In this document: positions 1-8,077 of the stretch, in pieces | How the letters are laid out: each line of letters opens with the position of its first letter | How positions within the stretch are numbered: position 1 is the first letter of the stretch | Origin: Lachnospiraceae bacterium | Lineage (GTDB): Bacteria > Bacillota > Clostridia > Lachnospirales > Lachnospiraceae | DNA length: 64,000 nt | Assembly: GCA_015056795.1 (NCBI GenBank) | Contig: SVFO01000014.1 | Coordinates: 38,576 to 102,575 of the forward strand | Direction of reading: 5' to 3' | Position numbers and translations under genes: made by a program | The notes under the pieces: model-generated | Database searches by the model: none | What the model saw: only the letters and a program-made list of their open reading frames with translations | Told to the model about the DNA's origin: nothing

Positions 1-1
1 A

Positions 2-259
2 GATCTGGCCGCCCTGACCGGCTATACGGATTACTATATAACGGAGAAGTTCAAAAAGGAGACCGGCGTCCCTCTTTTTCTGTATATCCGCTATGCGAAA
101 ATCGAGCGCGCCAAGGTGTATCTGGAATCCTCCGATCTCTCTGTGAAGGAGATCGCAGAGCAGCTGGCCTTCAACACGCCCAATTACTTCATCAAATGCT
201 TTCATGAGGTGACAGGCTATTCCCCTGCCCAGTACCGCAAGCAGTTCAAAAAACGGTGA
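2..259 (+). CDS. AraC-family regulator, C-terminal part (cut by window edge)
   Basis: An open frame enters from the left edge and ends at a TGA at 257-259, giving the last 85 residues of an AraC/XylS-type DNA-binding domain. Both helix-turn-helix units are readable: the first around LAALTGYTDYYITEKFKKETG, the second around VKEIAEQLAFNTPNYFIKCF, followed by the usual GYSPAQYRKQF ending. The partner domain lies outside the window, so the signal it senses cannot be told. A strong intrinsic terminator follows at once. Family assignment is firm; target genes are unknown. Confidence 0.9.
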   Translation, partial: DLAALTGYTDYYITEKFKKETGVPLFLYIRYAKIERAKVYLESSDLSVKEIAEQLAFNTPNYFIKCFHEVTGYSPAQYRKQFKKR

Positions 260-264
260 AAAAG

Positions 265-296
265 AGCCCGGAAATGGTGTATTTCCGGGCTTTTTC
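265..296 (+). terminator. Intrinsic terminator of the AraC gene
   Basis: An 11-bp perfect stem (AGCCCGGAAAT / ATTTCCGGGCT, arms 265-275 and 281-291) with a 5-nt loop is followed by a run of T. It lies 5 bp after the stop codon. Confidence 0.9.
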
Positions 297-409
297 GCAT
301 CTCACTTGTCCTCGATTATCTCTTGCATATTTTTGCCGTCTGTAAATAAACGCTTTCAAGGCAGTTTGGGTGCTGTACGGGTGCTGCGCAACAAGACTTA
401 TGTGCACTC

Positions 410-1705
410 TCAGCGACCTGTTTCTTCTCCAAGCAGGAACTTTTCAATGCCTATATAGTATATTCCATCATCATCGTGCCATGGTATGATATTATCCTTA
501 ATGACAACTATCTTGCGAAAGGAGTCATTAATGCGCTTCAAGGAATTGACCTCCTGCCTACGTTTTTCCTCGTCTGATACATTGAGTGCCGACTGGATAT
601 AAAGCTTGTCACTTCCGTTGTTTGCAACAAAGTCTATTTCAAGCTGTGAACGGACACTTTTTCGTTCTGCATTCTTGTGATTATACTCAACAATTCCGAC
701 ATCTACACTATAATCACGATAACGAAGTTCGTTGTAAATAATATTCTCCATTATGTGGTTTTCTTCCTGCTGTCGGAAGTTGAGTCTTGCATTACGCAGT
801 CCGATGTCTGAGAAGTAGTATTTGAGCGGCGAACCGATATACTTTCTGCCCTTTACGTCAAACCTCTGTGCCTTGTATAGTAAAAAAGCATCTATGAAGT
901 AATCGAGATATTTTGCAATGGTATCGTCGGTGATACTCATCTTTTTTACGCTCGCAAAGGTGTTTGACAACTTTAAAGGATTGGTAAGAGAACCGACAGA
1001 CGATGAGATCACGTCCAAAAGGTCTTCAAGAACGCTTTTGGCATGACCTATACTTTTTCTCGTGATGATGTCATCAAGGTATATCTTATCGAAAAGATCG
1101 CGGAGATACGCAGCCTTGTCTTCATGTGTCTTTTGCAGCATCACAAGAGGCATTCCGCCGTACGTAAAGTATTCCTGCCAAGCGTCGTGTTTATCGCCGG
1201 TGTAGGCGTTATAAAACTCTGAGAATGAAAGCGGGTTTACCCGTATCTCGTCACCTCTGCCACGAAATTCGGTCAGGATATCAGAGGACAGCATCTTTGA
1301 ATTGCTTCCGGTTACATAAACATCGGCATTCTTTATTTTCATCAAACCCAGCACAACATCAACAAAGCCGACCGTTTCATCGGTTCCCGGAAGATACGGA
1401 TTCGGTATTTCGGCGACCTTCTGTATCTCGTCAAGGAAGATATAGTACATTCTTTCCTTATCTGTCATGAGCTCACGAATATGCTTTCCGAGTTCTATAG
1501 GGTTACGCCAACGGATATTTTCGTCGTCATCAAGAGCCAGCTCGATAATATGCGAATCATCGACTCCTACAGAGTTAAGATATTTATGGTAAATGTCGAA
1601 CAGGAGATAAGACTTGCCGCAGCGCCGGATACCCGTTATCACCTTGACCATACCGTTTTCTTTCTTGCGGATAAGCATATCAAGGTATTTTTTTCTTTCT
1701 ATCAT
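410..1705 (-). CDS. AAA-type ATPase with DUF4143 domain
   Basis: This is a 431-residue member of the prokaryotic AAA_14/DUF4143 family, which is widespread and of poorly known role. The Walker A motif GIRRCGKS sits at residues 25-32 and a Walker B-like YYIFLDEIQKV further on. An FRGRGDEIRVNPLSFSEFY stretch is the usual sensor region before the C-terminal DUF4143 part. The open frame reaches 1783, but the start at 1705 is preferred because GAGGTG lies 5-10 bases before it, and the longer version would run through the promoter. The gene stands alone with its own promoter and a palindrome in its leader, and has a different neighbour on each side, as expected for an accessory gene. Confidence 0.88.
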   Translation of the reverse strand: MIERKKYLDMLIRKKENGMVKVITGIRRCGKSYLLFDIYHKYLNSVGVDDSHIIELALDDDENIRWRNPIELGKHIRELMTDKERMYYIFLDEIQKVAEIPNPYLPGTDETVGFVDVVLGLMKIKNADVYVTGSNSKMLSSDILTEFRGRGDEIRVNPLSFSEFYNAYTGDKHDAWQEYFTYGGMPLVMLQKTHEDKAAYLRDLFDKIYLDDIITRKSIGHAKSVLEDLLDVISSSVGSLTNPLKLSNTFASVKKMSITDDTIAKYLDYFIDAFLLYKAQRFDVKGRKYIGSPLKYYFSDIGLRNARLNFRQQEENHIMENIIYNELRYRDYSVDVGIVEYNHKNAERKSVRSQLEIDFVANNGSDKLYIQSALNVSDEEKRRQEVNSLKRINDSFRKIVVIKDNIIPWHDDDGIYYIGIEKFLLGEETGR

Positions 1706-1724
1706 AACGCACCTCACTAGAAGT

Positions 1725-1783
1725 AAATGCGTGCATACGCATTTTTTTCTATTCATTATAAGATTTTTACAAATGTAAGTCAA
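1725..1783 (-). promoter_or_regulatory. Promoter and leader operator of the DUF4143 ATPase
   Basis: On the minus strand a -35 TTGACT (1778-1783) and a -10 TATAAT (1755-1760) are separated by exactly 17 bp. Just downstream, at 1725-1744, is a palindrome with 8-bp arms (AAATGCGT / ACGCATTT) around a GCAT centre. It covers the likely transcription start and early leader, a standard place for a repressor to bind. Confidence 0.8.
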
Positions 1784-1836
1784 CAGTTATTTATGAGAAG
1801 ACTGATATTTACATTATGCATCTCATTAGAATTATG

Positions 1837-1850
1837 TGCGTATGTACGCA
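1837..1850. promoter_or_regulatory. Second operator-like site upstream of the ATPase promoter
   Basis: TGCGTATGTACGCA matches the minus-strand reading of the core of the leader palindrome (1728-1741) in 13 of 14 positions. It lies about 54 bp upstream of the -35. Two near-identical sites on either side of a promoter suggest cooperative or looping control; the protein that binds is not identified. Confidence 0.55.
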
Positions 1851-1975
1851 AATTATTCTAGTCTCAATTCACTGTTGTTATATAAACTATTCATTGTAAA
1901 GGGATATAAAACATCGGCCCTTATTCCAGACCCGATATTGTCCAAATATAAAAAGCAAGCCTCCAAAAGAACAGA

Positions 1976-2003
1976 AAGGCTCAGAGAGCATACCCTGAGC
2001 CTT
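1976..2003 (-). terminator. Terminator of the pectinacetylesterase-like gene
   Basis: A 9-bp perfect stem AAGGCTCAG / CTGAGCCTT with a 10-nt loop lies 12 bp after the stop of the minus-strand gene. On that strand it is followed by a T-rich tract with a few C and G. Confidence 0.7.
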
Positions 2004-2015
2004 ATCCTAATGAAC

Positions 2016-3197
2016 TCAATCATTTTTCTGTATATCCTGCCAATTGGAATTATGCAATATCTCTGCATCATCACCGACAAATACCTTTGCAGCTTCCTCA
2101 TCACCGCAAAGCTGATACAGCATCCAGGCGGTCATATAACCATCGGAACGAACAAGCATATCCTCATGCTCTGCAAACACATTTGTAGAGATGATCGTAT
2201 GCTGTGTATTGTGGGTGTCTGCATCTTCTCCGCAGCACCAGATATAAATGCCCACATCGGGGATATTCGTCCGTAAACCGTTTACCATTTCTTTCAGATC
2301 ACGCTGGAAGCGATCGCCAAGCTCTTTGGTCTTATCCATTTTTCCGCTGTCGATATAGGACTGATACTGCATCAGCGTATCATCACGATATGAACAGTCA
2401 AAGAGAATCTTCACGCTGTCACCGCGCTTTTCATGAAGTGCAGTCAGACTGTCAAGGACAAGGTTGTTTGTGGTCAGTCGGTCCGAGATCTGAGTCGGAG
2501 CTTTCCACAGATCCACTGCCGTATCATGCCAGCCGTCATAAAGCAGAAGCGAACTGTCAACGCATACGGTCACATTTTCTGCATTAGGAAAACGGTCAAT
2601 CACATCGTCAGCCAGAAGGGAAGTTGCAAAACCGCCTGCTGAAAAGCCTGTTACAAGCAGAGTGTCAGACTCTCCGATATACTGCTTGACCTGTTCCACA
2701 TAAGCGGAATAATTACTATATCCTGTGTGATACATCGTTTTGTTTCCCTCGTAAGTTCCCGTTCCTGCATGAAAATCGCCGGTTGCATAAGGGATCACAA
2801 TAAAGCTCCAGTCTTTAAATGGATTATCTTCCGCAGTACTGCCGATACCGCCCTGTGCAACAAAGTCCTGTGCTGTCATATTCGTTGCATAGAATTTATT
2901 ACCTCCCTCGGAGGTCTCAGGAGTGATGCTCACTCCGCCTCCGAAGAAATACACAACCACCTTGTTTTCCATACCCTTACGGAAGATACCGTGCCATTCG
3001 CTGCCGTCAGAGGATTTTGCACCGTCCACCTTGACCTCATACCACTTGCCGATCTCAGGTTCACCCTTAAGCTCCGGAAATGTTTTGAGGAACGTCAGCT
3101 TCAGGAGAAGAAATATACCTATTAGTATCAATAAAATGATAATGGCAATGATAATAAGCATCTTTTTCCGTTTGCTTTTCGTTTTTTTGTTTTCCAT
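2016..3197 (-). CDS. Membrane-anchored pectinacetylesterase-like serine hydrolase
   Basis: 393 residues. A Lys-rich start and one hydrophobic segment (about residues 11-33) anchor the protein. The rest faces outward and reads as the pectinacetylesterase/Notum family of alpha/beta hydrolases, with YFFGGG for the oxyanion region, the nucleophile elbow GFSAGG and a late His in THNTQHT. The likely activity is removal of acyl groups from a polysaccharide or similar ester; the substrate is not shown by the sequence. The start is supported by AGGAGG seven bases upstream. The promoter carries a palindromic operator over the -10, and the divergent regulator gene is broken. Confidence 0.78.
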   Translation of the reverse strand: MENKKTKSKRKKMLIIIAIIILLILIGIFLLLKLTFLKTFPELKGEPEIGKWYEVKVDGAKSSDGSEWHGIFRKGMENKVVVYFFGGGVSITPETSEGGNKFYATNMTAQDFVAQGGIGSTAEDNPFKDWSFIVIPYATGDFHAGTGTYEGNKTMYHTGYSNYSAYVEQVKQYIGESDTLLVTGFSAGGFATSLLADDVIDRFPNAENVTVCVDSSLLLYDGWHDTAVDLWKAPTQISDRLTTNNLVLDSLTALHEKRGDSVKILFDCSYRDDTLMQYQSYIDSGKMDKTKELGDRFQRDLKEMVNGLRTNIPDVGIYIWCCGEDADTHNTQHTIISTNVFAEHEDMLVRSDGYMTAWMLYQLCGDEEAAKVFVGDDAEILHNSNWQDIQKND

Positions 3198-3231
3198 AAT
3201 ATCGCCTCCTTGCTTGACAAAACAGTTATTT

Positions 3232-3268
3232 ATGATACTATAGTATCATGCAATGACTGCATAGTCAA
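3232..3268 (-). promoter_or_regulatory. Promoter with operator over the -10 box
   Basis: The minus-strand -35 TTGACT (3263-3268) and -10 TACTAT (3240-3245) are 17 bp apart. The -10 lies inside an 18-bp perfect palindrome, ATGATACTATAGTATCAT, at 3232-3249. Because the palindrome is symmetric, a plus-strand promoter also reads through it: TTGACA at 3214-3219, 16 bp, TACTAT at 3236-3241. A further pair of half sites, ATGATAC (3282-3288) and GTATCAT (3303-3309), lies upstream. Confidence 0.75.
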
Positions 3269-3298
3269 TAAAACCAAGAAAATGATACTATTTGGTGA

Positions 3299-3535
3299 AA
3301 TCGTATCATCGGGCAGGGGCACCAAGGAGCGATCTTGTCAGCTTATGAGGTCATCATGACCGACAGTGACACCGAGCAGAGCTCGGATACCTATGAAAGC
3401 TACTATCTCGCCTATGGGCTTTTCGGCATATTTATGAAGTGGGCAAGGAACGGTTATGCCGAGTCGGTGCAGGAGATGACACAGATCGTTGCAGAGAGGA
3501 TATTTGCAGGCACTTCGTGTCTTGCATTCCAATAA
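3299..3535 (+). pseudogene. TetR-family regulator remnant (C-terminal part only)
   Basis: The frame is open from 3299 to the TAA at 3535. It encodes about 78 residues that look like the ligand/dimer domain end of a TetR regulator (SYYLAYGLFGIFMKWARNGYAESVQEM). The whole N-terminal helix-turn-helix is missing. A TTG at 3335 with AAGGAG upstream could start a 66-residue product, but it could not bind DNA as a TetR protein does. The last residues come from a sequence repeated about 85 bp further on, so the 3' end may be replaced too. The divergent promoter and palindromic operators are still present, which supports a once-complete regulator of the hydrolase gene. Confidence 0.65.
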
Positions 3536-3545
3536 ATTGCAGACG

Positions 3546-3582
3546 AAAAAAAGAGTTCCTCGAGTAAACTCGGGAACTCTTC
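3546..3582. terminator. Hairpin terminator, bidirectional
   Basis: AAGAGTTCC / GGAACTCTT arms, extended by a TCGAG/CTCG part, flank a short AAA loop. An A-run lies on the left and T-poor sequence on the right, so it works best as a minus-strand terminator. Confidence 0.55.
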
Positions 3583-3636
3583 GCGATGCGATTCGCAGGC
3601 ACTTCGTGCCTTGCTCATCTCGCGCTGGCGCGCTAT

Positions 3637-3698
3637 AAATTGGATAAAAAAAGCGCACCCTTGCAAGTAAACTTGCGGGTGCGTTTTTTATCCAATTT
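3637..3698. terminator. Very long bidirectional terminator after rpsI
   Basis: The core stem GCGCACCCTTGCAAG / CTTGCGGGTGCG is flanked by an A-run on the left and a T-run on the right. Pairing then continues outward (AAATTGGATAAAAAA / TTTTTTATCCAATTT), giving an almost continuous stem over about 27 bp. It lies 23 bp past the rpsI stop and should stop transcription from both sides. Confidence 0.85.
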
Positions 3699-3720
3699 GC
3701 ATCGCTTGTAGAAACGCGGA

Positions 3721-4116
3721 TTATCTCTTTGAGAACTGAGGTGCACGTCTTGCAGCCTTTAAGCCGTACTTCTTTCTTTCCTTCATACGAGGGTCTCTGG
3801 TGAGGAAACCTGCCTTCTTCAGGGTAGGTCTGAACTCAGCGTCTACCTGAAGCAGAGCTCTTGCGATACCATGTCTGATGGCACCAGCCTGACCGGTATA
3901 TCCGCCGCCCTTTACGTTAACCAGAACATCGTACTTATCAGCGGTCTCGGTTGCAACCAGGGGCTGACGAACGATAACCTTCAGGGTCTCAAGACCAAAA
4001 TACTCATCCATGCTTCTCTTATTAATTACAACATCGCCCTTACCAGGTACCAGGTAAACTCTTGCGATGGACTTCTTTCTTCTGCCAGTTCCGTAGTACT
4101 TTTCAGATTTAGCCAT
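3721..4116 (-). CDS. rpsI: 30S ribosomal protein S9
   Basis: 131 residues, the normal length for S9. It begins [25 protein letters not shown] and ends in the basic tail [24 protein letters not shown], whose final Lys-Arg reaches the P-site tRNA in the ribosome. It lies 21 bp downstream of rplM, the universal rplM-rpsI pair, and is co-transcribed from the promoter ahead of rplM. A very long hairpin terminator follows. Confidence 0.98.
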   Translation of the reverse strand: MAKSEKYYGTGRRKKSIARVYLVPGKGDVVINKRSMDEYFGLETLKVIVRQPLVATETADKYDVLVNVKGGGYTGQAGAIRHGIARALLQVDAEFRPTLKKAGFLTRDPRMKERKKYGLKAARRAPQFSKR

Positions 4117-4137
4117 GATTTATTCTCCTCCTATCCC

Positions 4138-4566
4138 TTAGAAAGTCAATACTTCAGGCTTCTGAGCTGCATGCTTGTGCTCAGGTCCTGCGTATACAAA
4201 CAGCTTGGTGTACATCTGTCTTCCCAAAGGTCCCTTGGGAAGCATGCCCTTAACTGCCATCTCGATAACAGATTCAGGCTTCTTTGCCAGCTGCTCTTTC
4301 AGGGTTGTCTCTTTCATTCCGCCAACATAATCACTGTGTCTGTAATAGATCTTCTGATCCATCTTCTTACCAGTCACCTTGATCTTCTCAGCGTTGATTA
4401 CGATTACATAATCACCAGTATCAAGGAAAGGAGTAAAAATAGGCTTATTCTTGCCTCTCAAAACCTTAGCAACTTCTGAAGCCAGACGGCCCAGAGTCAT
4501 ATTGGTAGCATCTACCACGTACCATTTTCTGTCAATGGTAGCAGGACTTGCCATAAAAGTCTTCAT
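4138..4566 (-). CDS. rplM: 50S ribosomal protein L13
   Basis: 142 residues, full length. [39 protein letters not shown] is the classic L13 start, with the [13 protein letters not shown] and [12 protein letters not shown] motifs further on. L13 is one of the first proteins to join 23S rRNA during 50S assembly. GGAGG stands eight bases before the ATG. The gene is preceded by a leader of about 160 nt that could form an autoregulatory structure of the kind known for L13 in Firmicutes. Confidence 0.98.
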   Translation of the reverse strand: MKTFMASPATIDRKWYVVDATNMTLGRLASEVAKVLRGKNKPIFTPFLDTGDYVIVINAEKIKVTGKKMDQKIYYRHSDYVGGMKETTLKEQLAKKPESVIEMAVKGMLPKGPLGRQMYTKLFVYAGPEHKHAAQKPEVLTF

Positions 4567-4760
4567 TGCGATTTCCTCCGTTATTTTGTTAAGAACTTGT
4601 TTGCTTTCTCACATTACTTTTCCGCAGATGTCCGGCCACAAAAAAGTATGCTCCAAAAGCGGTCGATTTCTATCGTAAAATGCTTTGCCGGGGCTTTGGC
4701 TAGGCATTCTGATACATCGTCACATTGGGATATTATAGGATATGAACCGTCTTCTGTCAA
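4567..4760 (-). promoter_or_regulatory. rplM-rpsI promoter and structured leader
   Basis: The minus-strand -35 TTGACA (4755-4760) and -10 TATAAT (4732-4737), both perfect, are 17 bp apart. The transcript then has about 160 nt before rplM. In it, ACUUUU can pair with AAAAGU around a GC-rich part just upstream of the ribosome-binding site. This fits an L13-type leader, but I cannot fold it against the known models here. Confidence 0.7.
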
Positions 4761-4923
4761 GACATTTTCTTCTACATTTGAAAGATTTCTTCACGTTTTT
4801 TTGCAAAAACTTCACGTAATGCCATCTTTTTTCATGTTTTCTATTGGCGAATGCTCATTCATGTTATAAAATAGAAGTGACGCCTTTTTGTATCATACTA
4901 TGTTTCAGCCCAAAGTGCAAGAC

Positions 4924-5063
4924 TCTATCGCGCAGCGATTTAATCAGCGAAATGAAGCGAGGCGACCGAAGAATATTGCGATGCTGAACTTGCAGCGAAA
5001 TATTCTTCGCCGCAATGGAGCCGAGTGGAATGGAGCAAGCTATCGCGCAGCGATTTAATTAAG
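4924..5063 (+). repeat. Intergenic repeat element with 20-bp direct repeats
   Basis: The 20-bp sequence CTATCGCGCAGCGATTTAAT occurs at 4924-4943 and again at 5040-5059. Between them is an inverted repeat (GAAGAATATT at 4968-4977 and AATATTCTTC at 4999-5008). The right part (5016-5063) is one of three copies of a leader element that recurs at 49985-50032 and 57668-57715. The rest of the 4761-5074 spacer shows no gene. Confidence 0.65.
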
Positions 5064-5074
5064 AAAGGGAAACC

Positions 5075-6652
5075 ATGGCAGAGAAAAAAATAACTTGTCC
5101 CGTTTGCTTTACAAAAATGAATATGATCGGGCACGACCTAGTCTGCCCCGTATGTGGATATAAGTATTGTGAGGGTCATGCTCCCTATACCTACGATGAC
5201 CATAATCACAATGACTATAAGAGCTATAATGAAAAGACAACCTATTCCACGGGTTACACAACGGCTGGCCGCGGCCAGTCCACCTCGCAGAGCAGCTCCC
5301 AGAGTACCTCTTACGCGCAAAGTGGTTATAAGACAAGCTTCCAAAATACCTCTTACGCGCAAAGTGGAAATGCCGCAAGACAGGCAGCGCAGACAAGCGC
5401 CCAGCGTCAGACATCCCGCAAGCCCAAGAAGCCGAAGGGCGTGCGCCTGATCTTTTTCATTGTATTTCTTTACTTTGCGCTTACGATCTTCAGCATCTTC
5501 TGGCGTTCCATCAGTGAGAACTTCACCCCGGAGGAAATCATCAACTTTCTTGAGGAACACTTCTCTTCCGATACGGGCAATCAAAAAAAGGAGGAAGCTA
5601 AAAATACCAAAAGCTCGGCCAGCGCTGACTCCGAAGACCTTACCATGGAGAAGATTTTGGATAATATCCATACCCTGGAGGCACCGGAAACCCTCTTTCA
5701 GGATCTGCTGTGTACGGTTTCTCATAAGCCGGTCAATCAGATCACCCAGGAAGACTGTGAGGCCATCACTGACATTCAGGTCTATTTTGATGACAACGAC
5801 CAGGTCTGCCTCTATTATCGACTGACGGATGGCACGGGCGAAGACTATCGTCCCGCAAATACGACCTTTGACACCTCAGAGCTTCGCCTCTTTACAAATT
5901 TGGAACAATTCCGTGCTCTCTATATTACAAACATGATCTTTCAACCCGGAGATTTTCGCGGTTTGAATCATCTCAACTGTCTGGAGTGCTCCAATACTCC
6001 CGCGCAGCTTTGCGAACTTCTTGAGGATCCAGAGCAGCTCCAATATCTTATTCTGAATTCCAAGGAGCTGGCTTTCGACCTTACTGACATTGAGAAGTTC
6101 CAAAATCTGTATGTTTTGGAAGTTTATTCCATTGGCGTTGACAATGCGGAGGGCATTGGTCAAATCACCAGTTTAAGCGACTTTTGCATCGAGACGACTA
6201 CAAAGCCAAGCAACTATGCCTTTCTGAATTCCCTCGTCAACATGGAATATTTGGAAATTAAAACAAGACACCTTACGGATGTTTCTTTCTTAAATTACAT
6301 GCCAAACCTGCTCCACTTATCCATCAGCGGAGCAATCGACCTGACCGATATTTCCGCCATCCGCAGCTGTCCAAACATGACGGAGCTCAGCTTAAGAAGC
6401 GTGACCTCACTTCAGGATTACTCTCCCATTGCTGCCCTTGGCGATCTTGACTCACTCAGCATTGACGAATGTGGTTTAAAGGACATATCCTTTCTGTCTT
6501 CCCTCAAGAATCTCATTTATGTTTCTTTGACATACAACGAGATTACCGATTTATCACCGCTAGAGAATCTGCCTCTCCTGAGTGACGTTTATGTTTATGG
6601 TAATTCCATTGAGAATTACGGAACTCTCGATCGATCCATTCTTTACGAATGA
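5075..6652 (+). CDS. Zinc-ribbon, single-TM protein with leucine-rich repeats
   Basis: 525 residues. A zinc ribbon at the N-terminus has its four ligands at C8, C11, C24 and C27. It is followed by about 90 residues rich in Ser, Gln and Thr with a repeated TSYAQSG motif, then a basic patch and one membrane helix (about 124-146). The outer part (about 240-520) is a set of leucine-rich repeats of the short 22-residue internalin type (DLSPLENLPLLSDVYVYGNSI). The layout predicts a cytoplasmic ribbon and an external LRR surface, perhaps for binding a protein or glycan. The start follows AAGGGA. The next gene, a CapA-like lipoprotein, begins only 13-40 bp later, so the two may share a transcript. 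Function unknown. Confidence 0.72.
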   Translation: MAEKKITCPVCFTKMNMIGHDLVCPVCGYKYCEGHAPYTYDDHNHNDYKSYNEKTTYSTGYTTAGRGQSTSQSSSQSTSYAQSGYKTSFQNTSYAQSGNAARQAAQTSAQRQTSRKPKKPKGVRLIFFIVFLYFALTIFSIFWRSISENFTPEEIINFLEEHFSSDTGNQKKEEAKNTKSSASADSEDLTMEKILDNIHTLEAPETLFQDLLCTVSHKPVNQITQEDCEAITDIQVYFDDNDQVCLYYRLTDGTGEDYRPANTTFDTSELRLFTNLEQFRALYITNMIFQPGDFRGLNHLNCLECSNTPAQLCELLEDPEQLQYLILNSKELAFDLTDIEKFQNLYVLEVYSIGVDNAEGIGQITSLSDFCIETTTKPSNYAFLNSLVNMEYLEIKTRHLTDVSFLNYMPNLLHLSISGAIDLTDISAIRSCPNMTELSLRSVTSLQDYSPIAALGDLDSLSIDECGLKDISFLSSLKNLIYVSLTYNEITDLSPLENLPLLSDVYVYGNSIENYGTLDRSILYE

Positions 6653-6689
6653 TCATCATAAATAAATGAACAAAGGATTTGATTTAGAA

Positions 6690-8063
6690 ATGTACACAAA
6701 AAGACACGCACTTCGTTTCCTGCCCCTTATTTTACCATTTCTTCTGCTCTGCGCAGGCTGCAGCACTCCCGCTGATCATCATTCCTCGTCAGACTTGGAT
6801 GCTTCGCTTGCCTCAGCCATTCAGGGTGATCCCATCATTACACCGGTTCCCATTGAGACGCAAGAGCTTACTTCCGAATCCACGCCAGAGCCTACTCCAG
6901 AGCCCACGCCCGATCCTGAGCTGACCTTGATGGCCCTCGGAGACAATCTGATGCATATGGGAATTGTTGGATCGGGAAAGCAAAAGGATGGTACCAGAAA
7001 TTATGATTTTCTGTTCGAAGACATTCATGACTTTATTGATTTGGCAGATGTCAGCGTGATCAATCAGGAGACAATCTTTGGCGGCAACGACCTTGGCTTC
7101 TCCGGTTATCCCTATTTCAACTCTCCCACAGAGGTTGGCGATGCCATCGTAAACGCCGGTTTTGACGTTGTCCTTCAGGCGACGAATCACACGCTGGATC
7201 AAAAGCAGGAAGGTATTGAGCACTGCATGAACTATTGGAAGACGCATCCTGAAATCCTTATGGTCGGTTTGCATGACCGCTATGAGGATGAGGACGGAAA
7301 TCTTCTGCCTGCGCAGGAACGCATTCCCTTGATTACCAAAAATGGCATTACACTCGCCATTCTCAACTATACCTACGGTCCCAACGCCGAGATTCTTCCC
7401 AAATATGCTCGTGGCAGAATGGACGTGCTCTGCAAATGGGAGGAAAAGAATGGTGCCCTTGACTTTACGACGATCAATCCTCAGGTTTTGGAGGAGATCG
7501 CGGCTGCTGAAGAAATTGCCGATGCCGTTGTCGTCTTCCCTCACTGGGGCGCAGAATATGTCACGACGCCAAGTAAATACCAGAAGACCTTCGCAAAACA
7601 GATGGCAGAGGCCGGCGCTGACCTCATCATTGGCGCACATCCCCATGTGACGCAGCCCGTGGAATGGGTTACGGCAGATAACGGCAACGAATGTCTTTGC
7701 TACTACTCGCTTGGAAATTATGTTTCCACGCAGCAGGATCCCATCTCCATGTTAGAGAATATGGCTTGGGTAACCTTCCGCAAGACCAATGGCGTTACTT
7801 ACATCGTTGACGAAATGTCAGGAAGCATTCCTCTCGTCTTCCAGTATTATTCTGGCCCTCTCCGTTTCGGCGGCGTTTATCTGCTGGAGGAATATACGCA
7901 GGACATCGCTAACAAACACGGCATCCGCAACTGGGGCAAGAAGAACCTTTACGTGGACGACCTTTGGCAATGGAGTGCCGAGATCCTCGGTGACAGCGTC
8001 AAGTCCGCCTACGAGCTCACAGGCCTGCGCGCTCCCGCCCAATCCGAAGAACCCGCCGGATAA
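6690..8063 (+). CDS. CapA-family (poly-gamma-glutamate synthesis type) lipoprotein
   Basis: A 457-residue protein if started at 6690 (MYTKRHALRF); an earlier ATG at 6666 gives 465 but has no ribosome-binding site. A lipoprotein signal ends in LLCAGC and is followed by a Pro/Glu/Thr linker with TPEPTPEP repeats. The catalytic-fold region has the CapA/PGA_cap metallophosphatase-like motifs: LMALGDNLMH, VINQETIFGG, VVLQATNHTLD and IGAHPHVTQPVEW. The CapA family supports poly-gamma-glutamate capsule export, but many members outside Bacillus stand alone, as here with no capBC genes nearby. Exact role is therefore open. Confidence 0.85.
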   Translation: MYTKRHALRFLPLILPFLLLCAGCSTPADHHSSSDLDASLASAIQGDPIITPVPIETQELTSESTPEPTPEPTPDPELTLMALGDNLMHMGIVGSGKQKDGTRNYDFLFEDIHDFIDLADVSVINQETIFGGNDLGFSGYPYFNSPTEVGDAIVNAGFDVVLQATNHTLDQKQEGIEHCMNYWKTHPEILMVGLHDRYEDEDGNLLPAQERIPLITKNGITLAILNYTYGPNAEILPKYARGRMDVLCKWEEKNGALDFTTINPQVLEEIAAAEEIADAVVVFPHWGAEYVTTPSKYQKTFAKQMAEAGADLIIGAHPHVTQPVEWVTADNGNECLCYYSLGNYVSTQQDPISMLENMAWVTFRKTNGVTYIVDEMSGSIPLVFQYYSGPLRFGGVYLLEEYTQDIANKHGIRNWGKKNLYVDDLWQWSAEILGDSVKSAYELTGLRAPAQSEEPAG

Positions 8064-8077
8064 TAACGATTGTTTCC

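Noticed and set aside
1706..1783. N-terminal extension of the DUF4143 ATPase
   Set aside because: It would start inside the -35 box and run through the operator; the ATG at 1705 has a good ribosome-binding site.
3335..3535. A functional 66-residue regulator from a TTG start
   Set aside because: It has no DNA-binding domain and looks like the end of a TetR protein, so it is listed as a remnant.
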